Assembly: GCF_009184865.1 (NCBI RefSeq)
Contig: NZ_CP045096.1
Span: 3,968,001 to 4,032,000, forward strand
DNA from: Streptomyces phaeolivaceus
Lineage (GTDB): Bacteria > Actinomycetota > Actinomycetes > Streptomycetales > Streptomycetaceae
Reading direction: 5' to 3'
DNA length: 64,000 nt
Of the stretch, positions 52,147 through 62,229 are shown piece after piece; positions within the stretch are counted from its first letter, which is position 1; each line of letters begins with the position of its first letter. The translations under genes and the position numbers were made by a program. The notes beneath the pieces were generated by a model. It saw nothing but the letters and a program-made list of their open reading frames with translations. It searched no databases and had not been told where the DNA came from.

Positions 52147-53397
52147 TCAGACCACCCGTACGCCCCTGCGCCACACGCCCGTGACCAGGGGCACTCCCGG
52201 CCGGTAGGCGAGATGGACGTGGCTGGGCGCGTCCAGCAGCGCGAGGTCGGCGTACGCGCCCGGCGTGAGGCGGCCGATGTCCTCGCGGCGGAGCGCCCGC
52301 GCGCCCCCGGCCGTGGCCGACCAGACCGCCTCGTCCGGTGTCATCCCCATGTCCCGCACGGCGAGCGCGACGCAGAAGGGGACGGAGGAGGTGAAGGACG
52401 ACCCCGGGTTGCAGTCCGTGGAGAGGGCCACGGTCACGCCCGCGTCGAGAAGACGGCGGGCGTCCGGCCACCGGGCGCGGGTGGAGAACTCGGCGCCGGG
52501 GAGGAGCGTGGCGACCGTACGGCTGTTCGCCAGGGCGTCCACGTCCGCGTCGGTGAGGTGGGTGCAGTGGTCCGCGCTGGCCGCGTCCAGTTCGACGGCG
52601 AGTTGGACGCCGGGGCCGTACGACAGTTGGTTGGCGTGGATGCGCGGGTGCAGGCCCTTGGCCCGGCCCGCCGTGAGGATCGCGCGGGCCTGGTCGCCGT
52701 CGAAGGCGCCCTTCTCGCAGAAGACGTCGATCCAACGGGCGTACGGGGCGCAGGCGTCGAGCATCTCGCCGGTGACGAGGGCGACGTACGCCGCGGGGTC
52801 CTCGGCGTGGTCCGGGGAGACGATGTGGGCGCCGAGGTAGGTCACCTCGTCCGTGTGCCGGGCGGCGATGCGCAGCGCCCGTGCCTCGTCCTCGACGGTC
52901 AGGCCGTAGCCGGACTTCGTCTCGAAGGTGGTCGTGCCCTGGCGGAGGGCCTCGCGGAGGTAACGGGTGAGGTTGGCCTCCAGTTCCTCGTCGGTGGCGG
53001 CGCGGGTGGCGGCGACGGTCGTACGGATGCCGCCCGCGCTGTAGGCCCGGCCGGACATCCGGGCGTTGAACTCGGCCGTGCGGTCGCCCGCGAAGACGAG
53101 GTGGGAGTGGGAGTCCACGAAGCCCGGGAGCACCGCCCGGCCACCGGCGTCGACCCGATTGTCAGTGGCGGGTGCTTTGCTTTGATCACCGGTCCACGCG
53201 ATGCGTTCACCGTCGATGACGACGGCCGCGTCCTGGATCAGTCCGAGGGGCGAACCTCCCCCACTCTCGAATTTGCTCGAGCGGGGGGACCCCCATCCGA
53301 GGGAGGGGTCGTTGGTGACCAGGGCAGCGATGTTGGTGATGAGCGTACTCGCGGTGCTCGCCGAGTCGGCGGGGCTGACGGTCGTCGGGCTGCTCAT
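52147..53397 (-). CDS. hutI: Imidazolonepropionase
   Basis: The 416-residue metal amidohydrolase has [17 protein letters not shown] (metal His pair), [25 protein letters not shown] and STDCNPGSS. It opens imidazolone propionate to N-formimidoyl-L-glutamate in histidine breakdown. Near residues 33-52 there is an extra Ser/Gly/Pro-rich stretch ([19 protein letters not shown]) that corresponds to a palindromic repeat in the DNA. Last gene of the hut operon; it starts 84 bases past the hutF stop. Confidence 0.95.
   Translation of the reverse strand: MSSPTTVSPADSASTASTLITNIAALVTNDPSLGWGSPRSSKFESGGGSPLGLIQDAAVVIDGERIAWTGDQSKAPATDNRVDAGGRAVLPGFVDSHSHLVFAGDRTAEFNARMSGRAYSAGGIRTTVAATRAATDEELEANLTRYLREALRQGTTTFETKSGYGLTVEDEARALRIAARHTDEVTYLGAHIVSPDHAEDPAAYVALVTGEMLDACAPYARWIDVFCEKGAFDGDQARAILTAGRAKGLHPRIHANQLSYGPGVQLAVELDAASADHCTHLTDADVDALANSRTVATLLPGAEFSTRARWPDARRLLDAGVTVALSTDCNPGSSFTSSVPFCVALAVRDMGMTPDEAVWSATAGGARALRREDIGRLTPGAYADLALLDAPSHVHLAYRPGVPLVTGVWRRGVRVV
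53245..53306. repeat. Palindromic repeat inserted in frame within hutI
   Basis: TCCCCC (53256) with GGGGGGA (53282) and CTCGA (53265) with TCGAG (53276) form a hairpin around ATTTGC, followed by ACCCCCATCCGAGGGAGG. This motif type is a common intergenic repeat in Streptomyces; here it is translated. Confidence 0.75.
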
Positions 53398-53480
53398 GGC
53401 GTCCTTGGTTGCTTGGTCGGCGGTCGGGTCGGAATCGAGGGCCGGGGAAGGGGCCGGGCGCGGGAGCGGCCCGGCCGGGA

Positions 53481-54857
53481 TCATCCGCGCAGCGCCGCGA
53501 CGGCGTCCGCGAGAGCTCGCGGCACATCCGGTACGAGCGCGTGCGCCCCGTCCCGTACGACGTGCCGACCTCCCACCACCGTGTGCGACACGTCCGCTGC
53601 CGACGCGGCGAATACCGCGGTCTCCGCGCCGAGCCGTGGAAGCGGCCCCGCTGTCCTGACCGAGTCGAGCGCGATCGTCGTGAAGTCGGCGAGCGCGCCC
53701 GTCTCCAGGGCTCCCGCCTCGTCCCAGCCGAGCGCCGCGTGGCCGTCGGCCGAGACAGCCCGCAGGAGGGCCGCCGCCGTCCAGTGACCGCGCGTACGGG
53801 TGCGCAGCCGCTCGTTCAGCTCCATCGCGCGCGCCTCTTCGAGCAGATCGATGACGGCGTGGCTGTCGGAGCCGAGGGAGAGCGGGGAGCCCGCGCGTTG
53901 CAGGGCGGCGGCCGGTCCGATGCCGTCGGCGAGGTCCCGTTCGGTCGTGGGGCACATACAGGTGCCGGTGCCGCTGTCGCCGAGGAGGGCGATGTCCTCG
54001 TCGGTGAGGTGGGTGTTGTGGACGCCGGTCGTGCGGGGCCCCAGCACGCCGTGTTCGGCGAGGAGCTGGGTGGGCGTGCGGCCGTGGGCCTCCTGGCAGG
54101 CGTCGTTCTCCGCCGTCTGCTCCGACAGGTGCACATGCAGCGGGGCCCGCCGCTCCTCGGCCCATCGCGCCACGGTCGCCAACTGCCCGGCCGGCACGGC
54201 CCGTACGGAGTGCACGGCCGCACCGATCCGCGCGTGATCCCGGTCCTTGAGAACTGAACAGCGTTCCGCCCAGGCCTCCGCCGTGCCGTCGGAGAAGCGG
54301 AGCTGGTGGCGGTCGGGTGCCTTGCCGAAGCCGGCGGAGAGGTAGGCGGTGTCGAGGAGGGTGATCCGGATGCCCGCCTCGGCGGCGGCCTCGATGAGTG
54401 CCTCGCCCATGGCGTTCGGGTCGGCGTAGGGGGTGCCGCCCGGGGCGTGGTGGACGTAGTGGAACTCGCCCACCGCCGTGATTCCGGCCAGCGCCATCTC
54501 CGCGTACACCGCCCGCGCGAGCGCGTGGTAGGTGTCCGGGGTCAGCCGGTCCGCCACCCGGTACATGACCTCGCGCCAGGTCCAGAAAGTCCCCGAGCCG
54601 ACCTGAACCGTGCCGCGCAGGGCCCGGTGGAAGGCGTGGCTGTGGGCGTTGGCGAGGCCGGGCAGGGTGAGGCCGCGCAGGACGACCGCGCCCGGCGGCG
54701 GGGTGGGTGTCTCGGTGCGGACGGCGGTGATACGGCCGTCGCCGCCGCCCGAGCCGTCGATGCCGCCCGAGCCGTCGGTGGTCACCGTGAGGGTCACGCC
54801 GGGCTCGACGTTCGTGCCGAGCCAGGCGTGTTCGAGCCAGTAGGTCGTCTCCGTCAC
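53481..54857 (-). CDS. hutF: Formimidoylglutamate deiminase
   Basis: The 458-residue amidohydrolase has [18 protein letters not shown] (metal site), [27 protein letters not shown] and [14 protein letters not shown]. It hydrolyses N-formimidoyl-L-glutamate to N-formyl-L-glutamate and ammonia, defining the five-step histidine route. GTG 54857 overlaps the stop of the M20 gene upstream (GTGA). The short run [14 protein letters not shown] near residue 28 is a low-complexity insertion. Confidence 0.94.
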   Translation of the reverse strand: MTETTYWLEHAWLGTNVEPGVTLTVTTDGSGGIDGSGGGDGRITAVRTETPTPPPGAVVLRGLTLPGLANAHSHAFHRALRGTVQVGSGTFWTWREVMYRVADRLTPDTYHALARAVYAEMALAGITAVGEFHYVHHAPGGTPYADPNAMGEALIEAAAEAGIRITLLDTAYLSAGFGKAPDRHQLRFSDGTAEAWAERCSVLKDRDHARIGAAVHSVRAVPAGQLATVARWAEERRAPLHVHLSEQTAENDACQEAHGRTPTQLLAEHGVLGPRTTGVHNTHLTDEDIALLGDSGTGTCMCPTTERDLADGIGPAAALQRAGSPLSLGSDSHAVIDLLEEARAMELNERLRTRTRGHWTAAALLRAVSADGHAALGWDEAGALETGALADFTTIALDSVRTAGPLPRLGAETAVFAASAADVSHTVVGGRHVVRDGAHALVPDVPRALADAVAALRG

Positions 54858-56302
54858 CTGCGGACCAGCCCTTCCAGTACGTCGGCGAGCGCGGTCACCC
54901 CGGCCAGGCAGTCGTCCTCGGCCGCGTGCTCGGCCGGGGAGTGCGAGACGCCTGTCGGGTTGCGCACGAACAGCATGGCGGTCGGGACGGTCCCGGAGAG
55001 GATCCCGGCGTCGTGTCCGGCACCGGTGCCGAGCACCGGCACCTTCAGATCGGCCGTGTCCCGGCCCAGGATGCGCGCGATCTCGTCCCGCAGCGCGTGC
55101 TCGAACTCGACGACGGGGGTGAAGGACTCGCGCACGATGTCCAGCTCGATGCCGTGCTCGCGGGCGTAGTCGCGGGCCGCCTCCTCGATCGCGCCGACGA
55201 CCGTGTCCAGGGTCGCCTGGTCCTCGGCGCGGGAGTCGAGCCAGCCGCGTACGAGGGAGGGGATGGCGTTGACGCCGTTCGGTTCGACGGAGATCTTGCC
55301 GAAGGTGGCCACGGCCCCGGCGAGCCGTGCCTCGCGGCGGGCGGCGAGCACGGTCTCCGCGTACGACAGCATGGGGTCGCGGCGGTCGACGAGCCGGGTC
55401 GTCCCGGCGTGGTTGGCCTCGCCCCGGAAATCGAACCGCCACCGGCCGTGCGGCCAGATGGCGCTGGCGATGCCGACGGCGTCCCCGGACAGGTCCAGGG
55501 CCCGCCCCTGCTCGACATGCAACTCGACGAACGCGCCGATCCGCGCGAGCCGCTCGGGGTCCGGTCCGATGCGCTCCGGGTCGTACCCGGCGGCCTCCAT
55601 CGCCCGCGGCAGCGTGATCCCGTCCCCGTCGGTCAGCCGCCCCGCCTGTTCGACGGTCAGCTGCCCGGCGGCCAGCCGGGACCCGACGCAGGCCAGCCCG
55701 AACCGGGCGCCTTCCTCGTCACCGAAGTTGACGATCCCGAAGGGCTTGTCGAACCGTGTGCCCCTGGCCCGCAGTTCGTCGAGCGCGGCGAAGGACGAGA
55801 CGACACCAAGGGGGCCGTCGAAGGCGCCGCCGTCGGGCACGGAGTCCAGATGCGACCCGGTGACGACGGCGTCCCCGGCGGCGGGGTCCCCGAGCCAGGC
55901 CCACTGGTTCCCGTTCCGGTCGACCTCGTACTCCAGCCCCCGCCCCCGGGCCTGCCCCTCGAACCACTCCCGGCACTCGGCGTCGGCCCCGGTCCACGCG
56001 AACCGCCGATACCCACCGGACCCGGAGTCCCGCCCGATGGGCCGAAGCTCCCGCCACATCTCGTGGAAGGAGGCACCGCCGGCGACGGGCTGCGCACCAC
56101 CGCCACCGGGCACAGCCGCGGGCCGGTGGCCGCCGTCGGCCACCTCAGGCCGCACCCCGTCGGACCGGTCACTTCCCCGTACAGGCTGTGGGCAGTCGTT
56201 CCGCAGGGCGGAACGGATGGGCACAGCCGGGCCCGCGGTCGGCGACGAGGCATCGACCCCCACCGGGGAGTCTCCGCTTCGTCCGCCCTCGCTTCGGGTC
56301 AC
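54854..56302 (-). CDS. M20-family amidohydrolase (allantoate/N-carbamoyl amino acid hydrolase-like), probable N-formylglutamate deformylase role
   Basis: The 482-residue protein has an additional N-terminal segment of about 75 residues, low in structure, before the catalytic domain ([20 protein letters not shown]). M20 metal ligands are seen: [12 protein letters not shown], the catalytic Glu pair in [21 protein letters not shown], and the final GAGHDAG and GVSHSPAE. Relatives hydrolyse allantoate or N-carbamoyl amino acids. GTG 56302 overlaps the hutU stop and its own stop overlaps hutF, so it is inside the hut operon. There it could do the last step, N-formylglutamate to glutamate (inference). 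Confidence 0.85.
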   Translation of the reverse strand: MTRSEGGRSGDSPVGVDASSPTAGPAVPIRSALRNDCPQPVRGSDRSDGVRPEVADGGHRPAAVPGGGGAQPVAGGASFHEMWRELRPIGRDSGSGGYRRFAWTGADAECREWFEGQARGRGLEYEVDRNGNQWAWLGDPAAGDAVVTGSHLDSVPDGGAFDGPLGVVSSFAALDELRARGTRFDKPFGIVNFGDEEGARFGLACVGSRLAAGQLTVEQAGRLTDGDGITLPRAMEAAGYDPERIGPDPERLARIGAFVELHVEQGRALDLSGDAVGIASAIWPHGRWRFDFRGEANHAGTTRLVDRRDPMLSYAETVLAARREARLAGAVATFGKISVEPNGVNAIPSLVRGWLDSRAEDQATLDTVVGAIEEAARDYAREHGIELDIVRESFTPVVEFEHALRDEIARILGRDTADLKVPVLGTGAGHDAGILSGTVPTAMLFVRNPTGVSHSPAEHAAEDDCLAGVTALADVLEGLVRR

Positions 56303-57963
56303 GCGTCGCCACCCTCGCGCATCGGCACCCGCACTCCCCGCTCATCGGCGACCGACTCCGCGATGTCGTAGCCCGCGTCGACGTGCCGGATGACACCCAT
56401 GCCGGGGTCGTTGGTCAGCACCCGGCGGATCTTCTCGCCGCCGAGCTTCGTACCGTCGGCGACCGTCACCTGGCCGGCGTGGATGGACCGCCCCATGCCC
56501 ACGCCACCACCGTGGTGCAGGGACACCCAGGACGCCCCGGAGGCCACGTTGACCATCGCGTTGAGCAGCGGCCAGTCGGCGATCGCGTCGGACCCGTCGA
56601 GCATGGCCTCGGTCTCGCGGTAGGGGGAGGCGACGGAGCCGCAGTCGAGGTGGTCGCGGCCGATCGCGAGCGGCGCGGCCAGTTCACCGGAGGCGACCAT
56701 GTCGTTGAAGCGCTCGCCCGCCTTGTCCCGCTCGCCGTAGCCGAGCCAGCAGATGCGTGCCGGGAGGCCCTGGAAGTGGACGCGCTCGCCGGCCATCTTG
56801 ATCCAGCGGTGGAGGGACTCGTTCTCGGGGAAGAGGTCGAGGATCGCCCTGTCGGTCCTGGAGATGTCGGCGGGGTCGCCGGAGAGGGCCGCCCACCGGA
56901 AGGGGCCCTTGCCCTCGCAGAACAGCGGCCGGATGTAGGCGGGGACGAAGCCGGGGAAGGCGAACGCCCGCTCGTATCCGGCGAGTTGGGCCTCGCCGCG
57001 GATGGAGTTGCCGTAGTCGAAGACCTCGGCTCCGGCGTCCATGAAGCCGACCATGGCCTCGACGTGCCGCGCCATGGACTCGCGGGCCCGGGTGGTGAAG
57101 CCGGCCGGGTCCTTGGCGGCGGCGGACGCCATGTCGTCGAAGTCCACGCCCACCGGGAGGTAGGCCAGCGGGTCGTGCGCGGAGGTCTGGTCGGTGACGA
57201 TGTCGACGGGGGCGCCCTCGGCGAGCATGCGCGGCAGCAGCTCGGCGGCGTTGCCCAGCAGGCCGATGGAGAGCGGGCGGCGGGCGTCCCGGGCCTCGAC
57301 CGCGAGCCGGAGGGCGTGTTCCAGGCTGTCGGCCCTGACATCGAGGTAGCGGTGCTTGATGCGGCGCTCGATCGCGCGCGGGTCGACGTCGATACAGATC
57401 GCGACGCCGTCGTTCATGGTCACGGCGAGGGGCTGGGCGCCGCCCATGCCGCCGAGGCCGGCGGTCAGGGTGATCGTCCCGGCGAGGGTGCCGCCGAACT
57501 TCTTGGCGGCGACGGCGGCGAAGGTCTCGTAGGTGCCCTGGAGGATGCCCTGGGTGCCGATGTAGATCCAGGAGCCGGCGGTCATCTGGCCGTACATGGT
57601 CAGCCCGAGCTGTTCCAGTCGGCGGAACTCCTCCCAGTTGGCCCAGTCGCCGACGAGGTTGGAGTTGGCGATGAGGACGCGGGGGGCCCACTCGTGGGTC
57701 TGCATGACACCGACGGGGCGGCCGGACTGGACGAGCATGGTCTCGTCCTGCTTGAGGGTGCGCAGCGTGCGGACCATGGCGTCGAAGGAGCGCCAGTCAC
57801 GGGCGGCCTTGCCCGTGCCGCCGTAGACGACGAGCTTGTCGGGGTGCTCGGCGACCTCGGGGTCGAGGTTGTTCTGCAGCATGCGCAGGGCGGCTTCCTG
57901 CTGCCAGCCCAGGGTGCTGAGTTCCGTGCCTCGCGGCGCTCGGACGGGGCGGGGTCCTGACAC
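56299..57963 (-). CDS. hutU: Urocanate hydratase
   Basis: The 554-residue urocanase has [35 protein letters not shown], the NAD-binding [15 protein letters not shown], the active-site Cys region DQTSAHDPL, and the C-terminal [14 protein letters not shown] [18 protein letters not shown]. It hydrates urocanate to imidazolone propionate. GTG 57963 follows GAGGAGG. First gene of a four-gene coupled operon. Histidine ammonia-lyase (hutH), the first step, is not in this window. Confidence 0.96.
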   Translation of the reverse strand: MSGPRPVRAPRGTELSTLGWQQEAALRMLQNNLDPEVAEHPDKLVVYGGTGKAARDWRSFDAMVRTLRTLKQDETMLVQSGRPVGVMQTHEWAPRVLIANSNLVGDWANWEEFRRLEQLGLTMYGQMTAGSWIYIGTQGILQGTYETFAAVAAKKFGGTLAGTITLTAGLGGMGGAQPLAVTMNDGVAICIDVDPRAIERRIKHRYLDVRADSLEHALRLAVEARDARRPLSIGLLGNAAELLPRMLAEGAPVDIVTDQTSAHDPLAYLPVGVDFDDMASAAAKDPAGFTTRARESMARHVEAMVGFMDAGAEVFDYGNSIRGEAQLAGYERAFAFPGFVPAYIRPLFCEGKGPFRWAALSGDPADISRTDRAILDLFPENESLHRWIKMAGERVHFQGLPARICWLGYGERDKAGERFNDMVASGELAAPLAIGRDHLDCGSVASPYRETEAMLDGSDAIADWPLLNAMVNVASGASWVSLHHGGGVGMGRSIHAGQVTVADGTKLGGEKIRRVLTNDPGMGVIRHVDAGYDIAESVADERGVRVPMREGGDA

Positions 57964-57988
57964 GGTCTGCCTCCTCGCTTTACAGCAA

Positions 57989-58025
57989 CTATTCACATCC
58001 TGATTTGATGAATAGAGCTAGTCAA
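57989..58025. promoter_or_regulatory. hut promoter and inverted-repeat operator candidate
   Basis: CTATTCA (57989-57995) and TGAATAG (58009-58015) form a perfect inverted repeat with 13 bases between. On the minus strand TTGACT (58025-58020), 17 bases, then CAGGAT make a promoter that the repeat overlaps. It lies 26-63 bases before hutU. Confidence 0.6.
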
Positions 58026-58131
58026 TACGGCCGTAGGGCCAGCGCCGACGCGCCTCGGATGTTTGGCTGGACACATCGGCCCTCATCCGGGCCAGGACGA
58101 CGACAGCGAAGACGGCACGACGGACAGCGCT

Positions 58132-58159
58132 GCAGACGGCAGACGGCAGACGGCAGATG
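58132..58159. repeat. 7-bp tandem repeat (GCAGACG x4)
   Basis: Four units in a row upstream of the PLP enzyme. Because the unit is not a multiple of three, this region is more probably leader than coding, supporting a start after it. Confidence 0.7.
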
Positions 58160-58191
58160 ACGCGGCGGACGACATGACAGCGGGGGAAGAG

Positions 58192-59625
58192 ATGGGAGAC
58201 GTGACGAACGGGATCGCTGGGGAGGGGCCGGCCGGGGGCCGGGCCCACCCGCAGGACGAGGCAGACGCCGAGCGCACGCTGCGGCTGTTCGACACCGACG
58301 GCGAGCGGGCGGCCCGGCGGGACGAGGCCGTGCGGGCGGCGGTGGAGCGGGGGTTGCTCGGCCCCGGCACCCCGGTCGTCGCGCTGCTGGACGTCACCGG
58401 GATCCGGGCCTCGGCGGGGGCGCTGCGCAGGGCGTTCGACGCGGTGACGGCGCCGGGGACACCGGTGCTGCACGCGTTCGCGGTGAAGGCGACACCGCTG
58501 GTGCCGGTGCTGCGGCTGCTGCGCGAGGCCGGGATCGGCGCGGAGGTGGCGAGCGCCGGGGAGCTGGCCCTGGCGCGGGCGGCCGGGGTGTCACCCGGGC
58601 GGACCGTGCTGGACTCGCCCGCCAAGACCCCGGCGGAGCTGCGGGAGGCTCTGGCGCTGGGCATCGCGGTCAACGCGGACAATCCGCAGGAGCTGGACCG
58701 TATCGACGCCCTCGTCCGGTCGGCGACCACTCGCTCGCCGATCGGCATCCGGGTGAATCCGCAGGTGGGAGCCGGGGCGATCGACGCGCTGTCCACGGCG
58801 ACGGCCACCTCGAAGTTCGGGGTGGCACTCCGGGACGAGGGCGCCCGGGAGTGGGTCGTCCAGGCGTATCTGGACCGGCCCTGGCTGAGCCGGCTGCACG
58901 CGCACACCGGGTCGCAGGGGATGCCCCTGTCGCTGATGACCCGGGGGATCACGGAGACGTACGAGCTGGCGGAGGAGATCAACCGGCGGATCGGGCGGCG
59001 GCAGATCGACACCATCGACATCGGCGGCGGGCTGCCGGTGAACTTCGCGTCGGAGGCGGCGACACCGACGTACGAGCAGTACGCGCGGCTGCTGGCGGAG
59101 GCGGTGCCGGGGCTGTTCGACGGGCGGTACGGGCTGGTGACCGAGTTCGGGCGGTCGCTGCTGGCGAAGCACGGGACGGTAGTCGCGCGGGTGGAGTACA
59201 CCAAGAGCGCGGGCGGGCGGGCCATCGCGGTCACGCACGCCGGGGTGCAGGTGGCGACGCGGACGGTGTACGCGCCCGGGTCCTGGCCGCTGCGGATCGC
59301 CGCGTACGACGCGAAGGGGCGGGTGAAGGAGGGGCCGGGGGTGGTGCAGGACGTGGCCGGGCCCGCCTGTTTCGCGGGGGATCTGCTGGCCGAGGGGCGG
59401 TCGCTGCCGTTGTTCGAACCCGGGGACTACGCGGGCGCGTTGGACACCGGGGCGTACTACTTCGCGCACCACTACGCGTACATCTCCCTTCCTCGGCCAG
59501 GTATTTACGGGTACGCGCCGGGGGAGGGCGGGATGCGGTTCGCGGTGGTGCGGCGGGCGCAGAGTGTGGAGGAGATCGTGGCCGAGGCGGGGGGAGTTGA
59601 GCGGGCGGGGCTGTTGGGGCTTTGA
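58192..59625 (+). CDS. PLP-dependent decarboxylase-fold enzyme (Orn/DAP/Arg decarboxylase family 2)
   Basis: From ATG 58192 (GGGGGAAGAG upstream) the protein has 477 residues; the open frame extends to TTG 58063 and ATG 58174 is another option. It is a fold III PLP enzyme: the Lys of HAFAVKATP binds PLP, then GAEVASAGELALA, the glycine-rich phosphate loop DIGGGLPVNF, EFGRSLLAKHG, and AGPACFAGDLLAE with the catalytic Cys region, ending with GAYYFAHHY. It resembles diaminopimelate decarboxylase but sits beside the hut operon, divergent from hutU, so another amino acid substrate is possible. Confidence 0.85.
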   Translation: MGDVTNGIAGEGPAGGRAHPQDEADAERTLRLFDTDGERAARRDEAVRAAVERGLLGPGTPVVALLDVTGIRASAGALRRAFDAVTAPGTPVLHAFAVKATPLVPVLRLLREAGIGAEVASAGELALARAAGVSPGRTVLDSPAKTPAELREALALGIAVNADNPQELDRIDALVRSATTRSPIGIRVNPQVGAGAIDALSTATATSKFGVALRDEGAREWVVQAYLDRPWLSRLHAHTGSQGMPLSLMTRGITETYELAEEINRRIGRRQIDTIDIGGGLPVNFASEAATPTYEQYARLLAEAVPGLFDGRYGLVTEFGRSLLAKHGTVVARVEYTKSAGGRAIAVTHAGVQVATRTVYAPGSWPLRIAAYDAKGRVKEGPGVVQDVAGPACFAGDLLAEGRSLPLFEPGDYAGALDTGAYYFAHHYAYISLPRPGIYGYAPGEGGMRFAVVRRAQSVEEIVAEAGGVERAGLLGL

Positions 59626-60031
59626 CGGCCGCCTTCGCATTCGGGTGGGAACTGTGGGATGGCGGCTGCGGGTTGTCCGTGGCTGATCGCGCCCACGCGG
59701 CGGAGCCGCACATGTCGCTGCCCCGCGCCCCGGGTTGCCCGGGGGCGCCCGGCGGTGACAACTGCTCCCGCTCCTACGCCCCTCACCACCCCCAGAATGA
59801 TGGGTGCCCGGCGGCTCCTCCGCGCCCTGCATGCGGGGCAGCCGCATAGGCCCACCTCAGCGCGTCGGCACGCCGCCCGGACCCCAACAGCGGTGAAAAC
59901 CAGGCAAGTCGACCCACCTTAGTCGCCTGTCCGCATGTTCCGCTGGAAAATGCCAGATCGCTCACTCCTCGCGCACACGTTGCGTAGCGTCTGCGTCACT
60001 CAGCCGAACCGCAGGCAGGAGGGGAGCCACG
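59626..60031. other. Intergenic region before the roadblock cluster
   Basis: It contains a reverse copy of dispersed repeat family B (59681-59731). The AT-richer stretch at 59890-60000 likely carries the promoter of the roadblock cluster. No gene is evident. Confidence 0.4.
59681..59731 (-). repeat. Dispersed repeat, family B (copy 2)
   Basis: Reverse complement of the sequence at 41271-41325 with several substitutions (GGGGCGCGGGGCAGCGACAT, then CGGCTCCGCCGCGTGGGCGC). Located about 60 bases after the stop of the PLP enzyme. Confidence 0.7.
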
Positions 60032-60430
60032 GTGCCCGGAATCGACGAGTGTCTGGTGGAGGCCATGAGGCTGCCCGGTGCCCTGGGCGCCGCGGTGGTC
60101 GACTGGACCAGCGGACTGGCCCTGGGCACGGTCGGGGAGGCACCCGGCGGTGACCACGAGACGACCGCGGCGGAGGCGGCGGAGCTGGCGCGGCTCGCGG
60201 CGGAGCACCGGGCGTTCGCGCCGGAGGAGGGTTCCGACTGGTCCGGGGCGGATCTGCCGGTCGAGGACCTGATCGTCAGCAACCGGGACACGTACCACGT
60301 GCTGCGGTTCGTGCGGACGACGTTCGACAGCAGCGTGTTCCTGCATCTGTGGCTGGCCCGTACGGACGGCAATCTCGCGCTGGCCCGGATCAGGCTCGGT
60401 GAGATGGCGGGACGGCTGGTGCTGGCATGA
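60032..60430 (+). CDS. Roadblock/LC7-like protein 1
   Basis: The 132-residue protein (GTG 60032, GGAGGGGAGCC upstream) has the same opening motif as protein 3 below: GALGAAVVDWTSGLALGTVG against TGAALVDYTSGMALGTIGG. The end (VFLHLWLARTDGNLALARIRLGEMAGRL) also matches in pattern. Roadblock proteins are small dimers that bind Ras-like GTPases. Its stop overlaps the next start (ATGA). Confidence 0.8.
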   Translation: MPGIDECLVEAMRLPGALGAAVVDWTSGLALGTVGEAPGGDHETTAAEAAELARLAAEHRAFAPEEGSDWSGADLPVEDLIVSNRDTYHVLRFVRTTFDSSVFLHLWLARTDGNLALARIRLGEMAGRLVLA

Positions 60431-61572
60431 GCGTGATCACCACCCCGGCGCCCCCGCTGCCCGTGCGCGGCGAGCACTTCCGGCAGGCCGTCTCCCCGAT
60501 GCTGAGCCGGCTCGCCGCCGAGCGGGCCACCGGCGTCCTGCTGCGGGAGAGCGGCTCGCTGTATCTGGCGGAGGGCGAGGTCGTGCACGCCGAGAGCCCC
60601 CGGTCCCCCGGCCTCGACGTGCTGCTCACCACCGGCGGCATGCTGGACACCGACGGCTGGCGGGAGGCGGTCGACACGGCCGGGGCCGGGCTGCGGGTCG
60701 GGCGGTTCCTCGTGGACAGCGGCCGGGTCGCCCGGGGCGCGCTGGAGCTGTGCCACGCGGGGGCGCTCTTCGACGCGGCGTACTTCGTCCTCGGCCCGAG
60801 CAGCGCGCCGGCCAGCTTCCGTTACGGGGCCGCGCACTGGCTGGGGCCGATCCGCCCGGTGCCGGTGGCGGCCGTGGAGCGGGAGGCCCGGCGCCGCCGC
60901 GACCTGCTGCACCGGATATGGCCCGACCCGGCGACGGACGACGCCCCGCTGATCAGGGCCGTCGGCCTGGACGCGCCGCCGGTCCCGGCCCGCCAGGGGG
61001 CCGTGCTCGGCCAGGTGAACGGCTTCCGCACGGCCGCCGAGATCTCGGTGACCCTGGGGCGCCCGGCCTTCCACACCCTGGTGGACGTCCGAAGACTGGC
61101 GGCGGCGGGCCTCATATCCACGGCCCAGCCCGGCCCGTCGAGAACACCCCCGCTCCCGCCCGGCCCGGACCACACCCCCGCCCACCACCACGGCCCCGCC
61201 CCTGTCCCCCCCCTGGGCCACGCCCCACCGGCGCTCCCCGGCCACGCCCCACCGGCCGCCGCCCCCGGCCACTCCCCGTCGGGCGACCTGAGCCCCACCC
61301 CGTCGTCGGGCGACCTGGGCCCCACCCCGTCGTCGGGCGCCCCGGGCCCCGTCCCGCCGGTCGCCCCGGCCCATGTTCCGCAGGCCGCCCCAGGCCGCGA
61401 TCCGTCGGCCGGAGTCCCGGCCGACGGCGAGGCACCACCCCTCACCCCACCCGAGGCACCACCCCTCACCCCACCCGAGGCACCACCCCTCACCCCACCT
61501 TGGCCGCTCACCACCTCAGACCCCGACGTGGCTCTACTGCAAAGGCTCAGGGATGCGCTGGAGGCCCTTTGA
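60427..61572 (+). CDS. DUF4388/PATAN-like protein with Pro-rich repeat tail
   Basis: The 381-residue protein has an N-terminal domain (about 20-110) that reads like DUF4388/PATAN: SRLAAERATGVLLRESGSLYLAEGEVVHAES. A helical middle with a possible winged helix follows (LGQVNGFRTAAEISVTLGRPAFHTLVDVRRLAAAGLI). The rest is Pro/Gly-rich with three exact 24-base repeats giving PPLTPPEA. PATAN-type domains interact with small GTPase or two-component systems. It is translationally coupled to roadblock 1. Confidence 0.7.
   Translation: MSVITTPAPPLPVRGEHFRQAVSPMLSRLAAERATGVLLRESGSLYLAEGEVVHAESPRSPGLDVLLTTGGMLDTDGWREAVDTAGAGLRVGRFLVDSGRVARGALELCHAGALFDAAYFVLGPSSAPASFRYGAAHWLGPIRPVPVAAVEREARRRRDLLHRIWPDPATDDAPLIRAVGLDAPPVPARQGAVLGQVNGFRTAAEISVTLGRPAFHTLVDVRRLAAAGLISTAQPGPSRTPPLPPGPDHTPAHHHGPAPVPPLGHAPPALPGHAPPAAAPGHSPSGDLSPTPSSGDLGPTPSSGAPGPVPPVAPAHVPQAAPGRDPSAGVPADGEAPPLTPPEAPPLTPPEAPPLTPPWPLTTSDPDVALLQRLRDALEAL
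61429..61500 (+). repeat. Three 24-bp coding tandem repeats
   Basis: The unit GAGGCACCACCCCTCACCCC plus ACCC is repeated exactly at 61429, 61453 and 61477 (last base differs in the third), encoding EAPPLTPP units in the tail of the DUF4388-like protein. Confidence 0.85.
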
Positions 61573-61609
61573 GCGGCAGCGGGAGCGTCCCGCCGAGAGG
61601 AGACAGCTC

Positions 61610-62212
61610 ATGGCCGCGGAGGCCGAAGTCCTCGACGAACTGCACCGGTTGAGGGCCCGTGTACCCCAGTTGACCGGCGCGCTCGCGGCCAGTGTGGACG
61701 GGCTGGTCCTCGCCCACGACACCCCCGGTGTGGAACCGGAGGGCCTGGCGGCACTCACCGCCGCCGCGCTCGGTGTCGCCGTACGGATGACGGACGCCGC
61801 AGGCCGGGGCGAGCTGCGCGAACTGCTGCTGCGCGGCGACCACGGCTATGTGGCGACCTACGCGGCCGGCTCCTCCGCCGTGCTGACGCTGCTGGCCCAG
61901 GACCGGGTCAACGTGGGCCGGCTGCATCTGGAGGGCCGGCGCGCCGGCGGCCGGATCGGCGAGCTGATGGACGCCCTGCCCCGGCCGGAGGACCCGGCCG
62001 CCGCGGGCGCCAGGGCGGCCACCAGGAACCCGGCCCGGTCGGTGGCGAGGACCGCGAACACGGCCACCACCCCGGCGACGACCGTCACCCCGGCCCAGCC
62101 ACCGGCCAAGACCACGGTCAGGTCGACCATGCCGCGCCGGACACCCCGCGCCACCACCCCGCGCCCCACCCCCCGTACCACTCCCAACGCACCTACCACC
62201 AGTGAGAGTTGA
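61610..62212 (+). CDS. Roadblock-like protein 2 with basic Thr/Pro tail
   Basis: From ATG 61610 (GAGAGGAGAC upstream) the protein has 200 residues; ATG 61553 is possible. Residues 1-120 are roadblock-like ([59 protein letters not shown]), more like the CvnB type than its neighbours. The last 75 residues are Thr/Pro/Arg-rich and disordered. It lies 37 bases after the DUF4388-like gene and 17 before roadblock 3. Confidence 0.75.
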   Translation: MAAEAEVLDELHRLRARVPQLTGALAASVDGLVLAHDTPGVEPEGLAALTAAALGVAVRMTDAAGRGELRELLLRGDHGYVATYAAGSSAVLTLLAQDRVNVGRLHLEGRRAGGRIGELMDALPRPEDPAAAGARAATRNPARSVARTANTATTPATTVTPAQPPAKTTVRSTMPRRTPRATTPRPTPRTTPNAPTTSES

Positions 62213-62229
62213 AAGGACACCGCATCACC

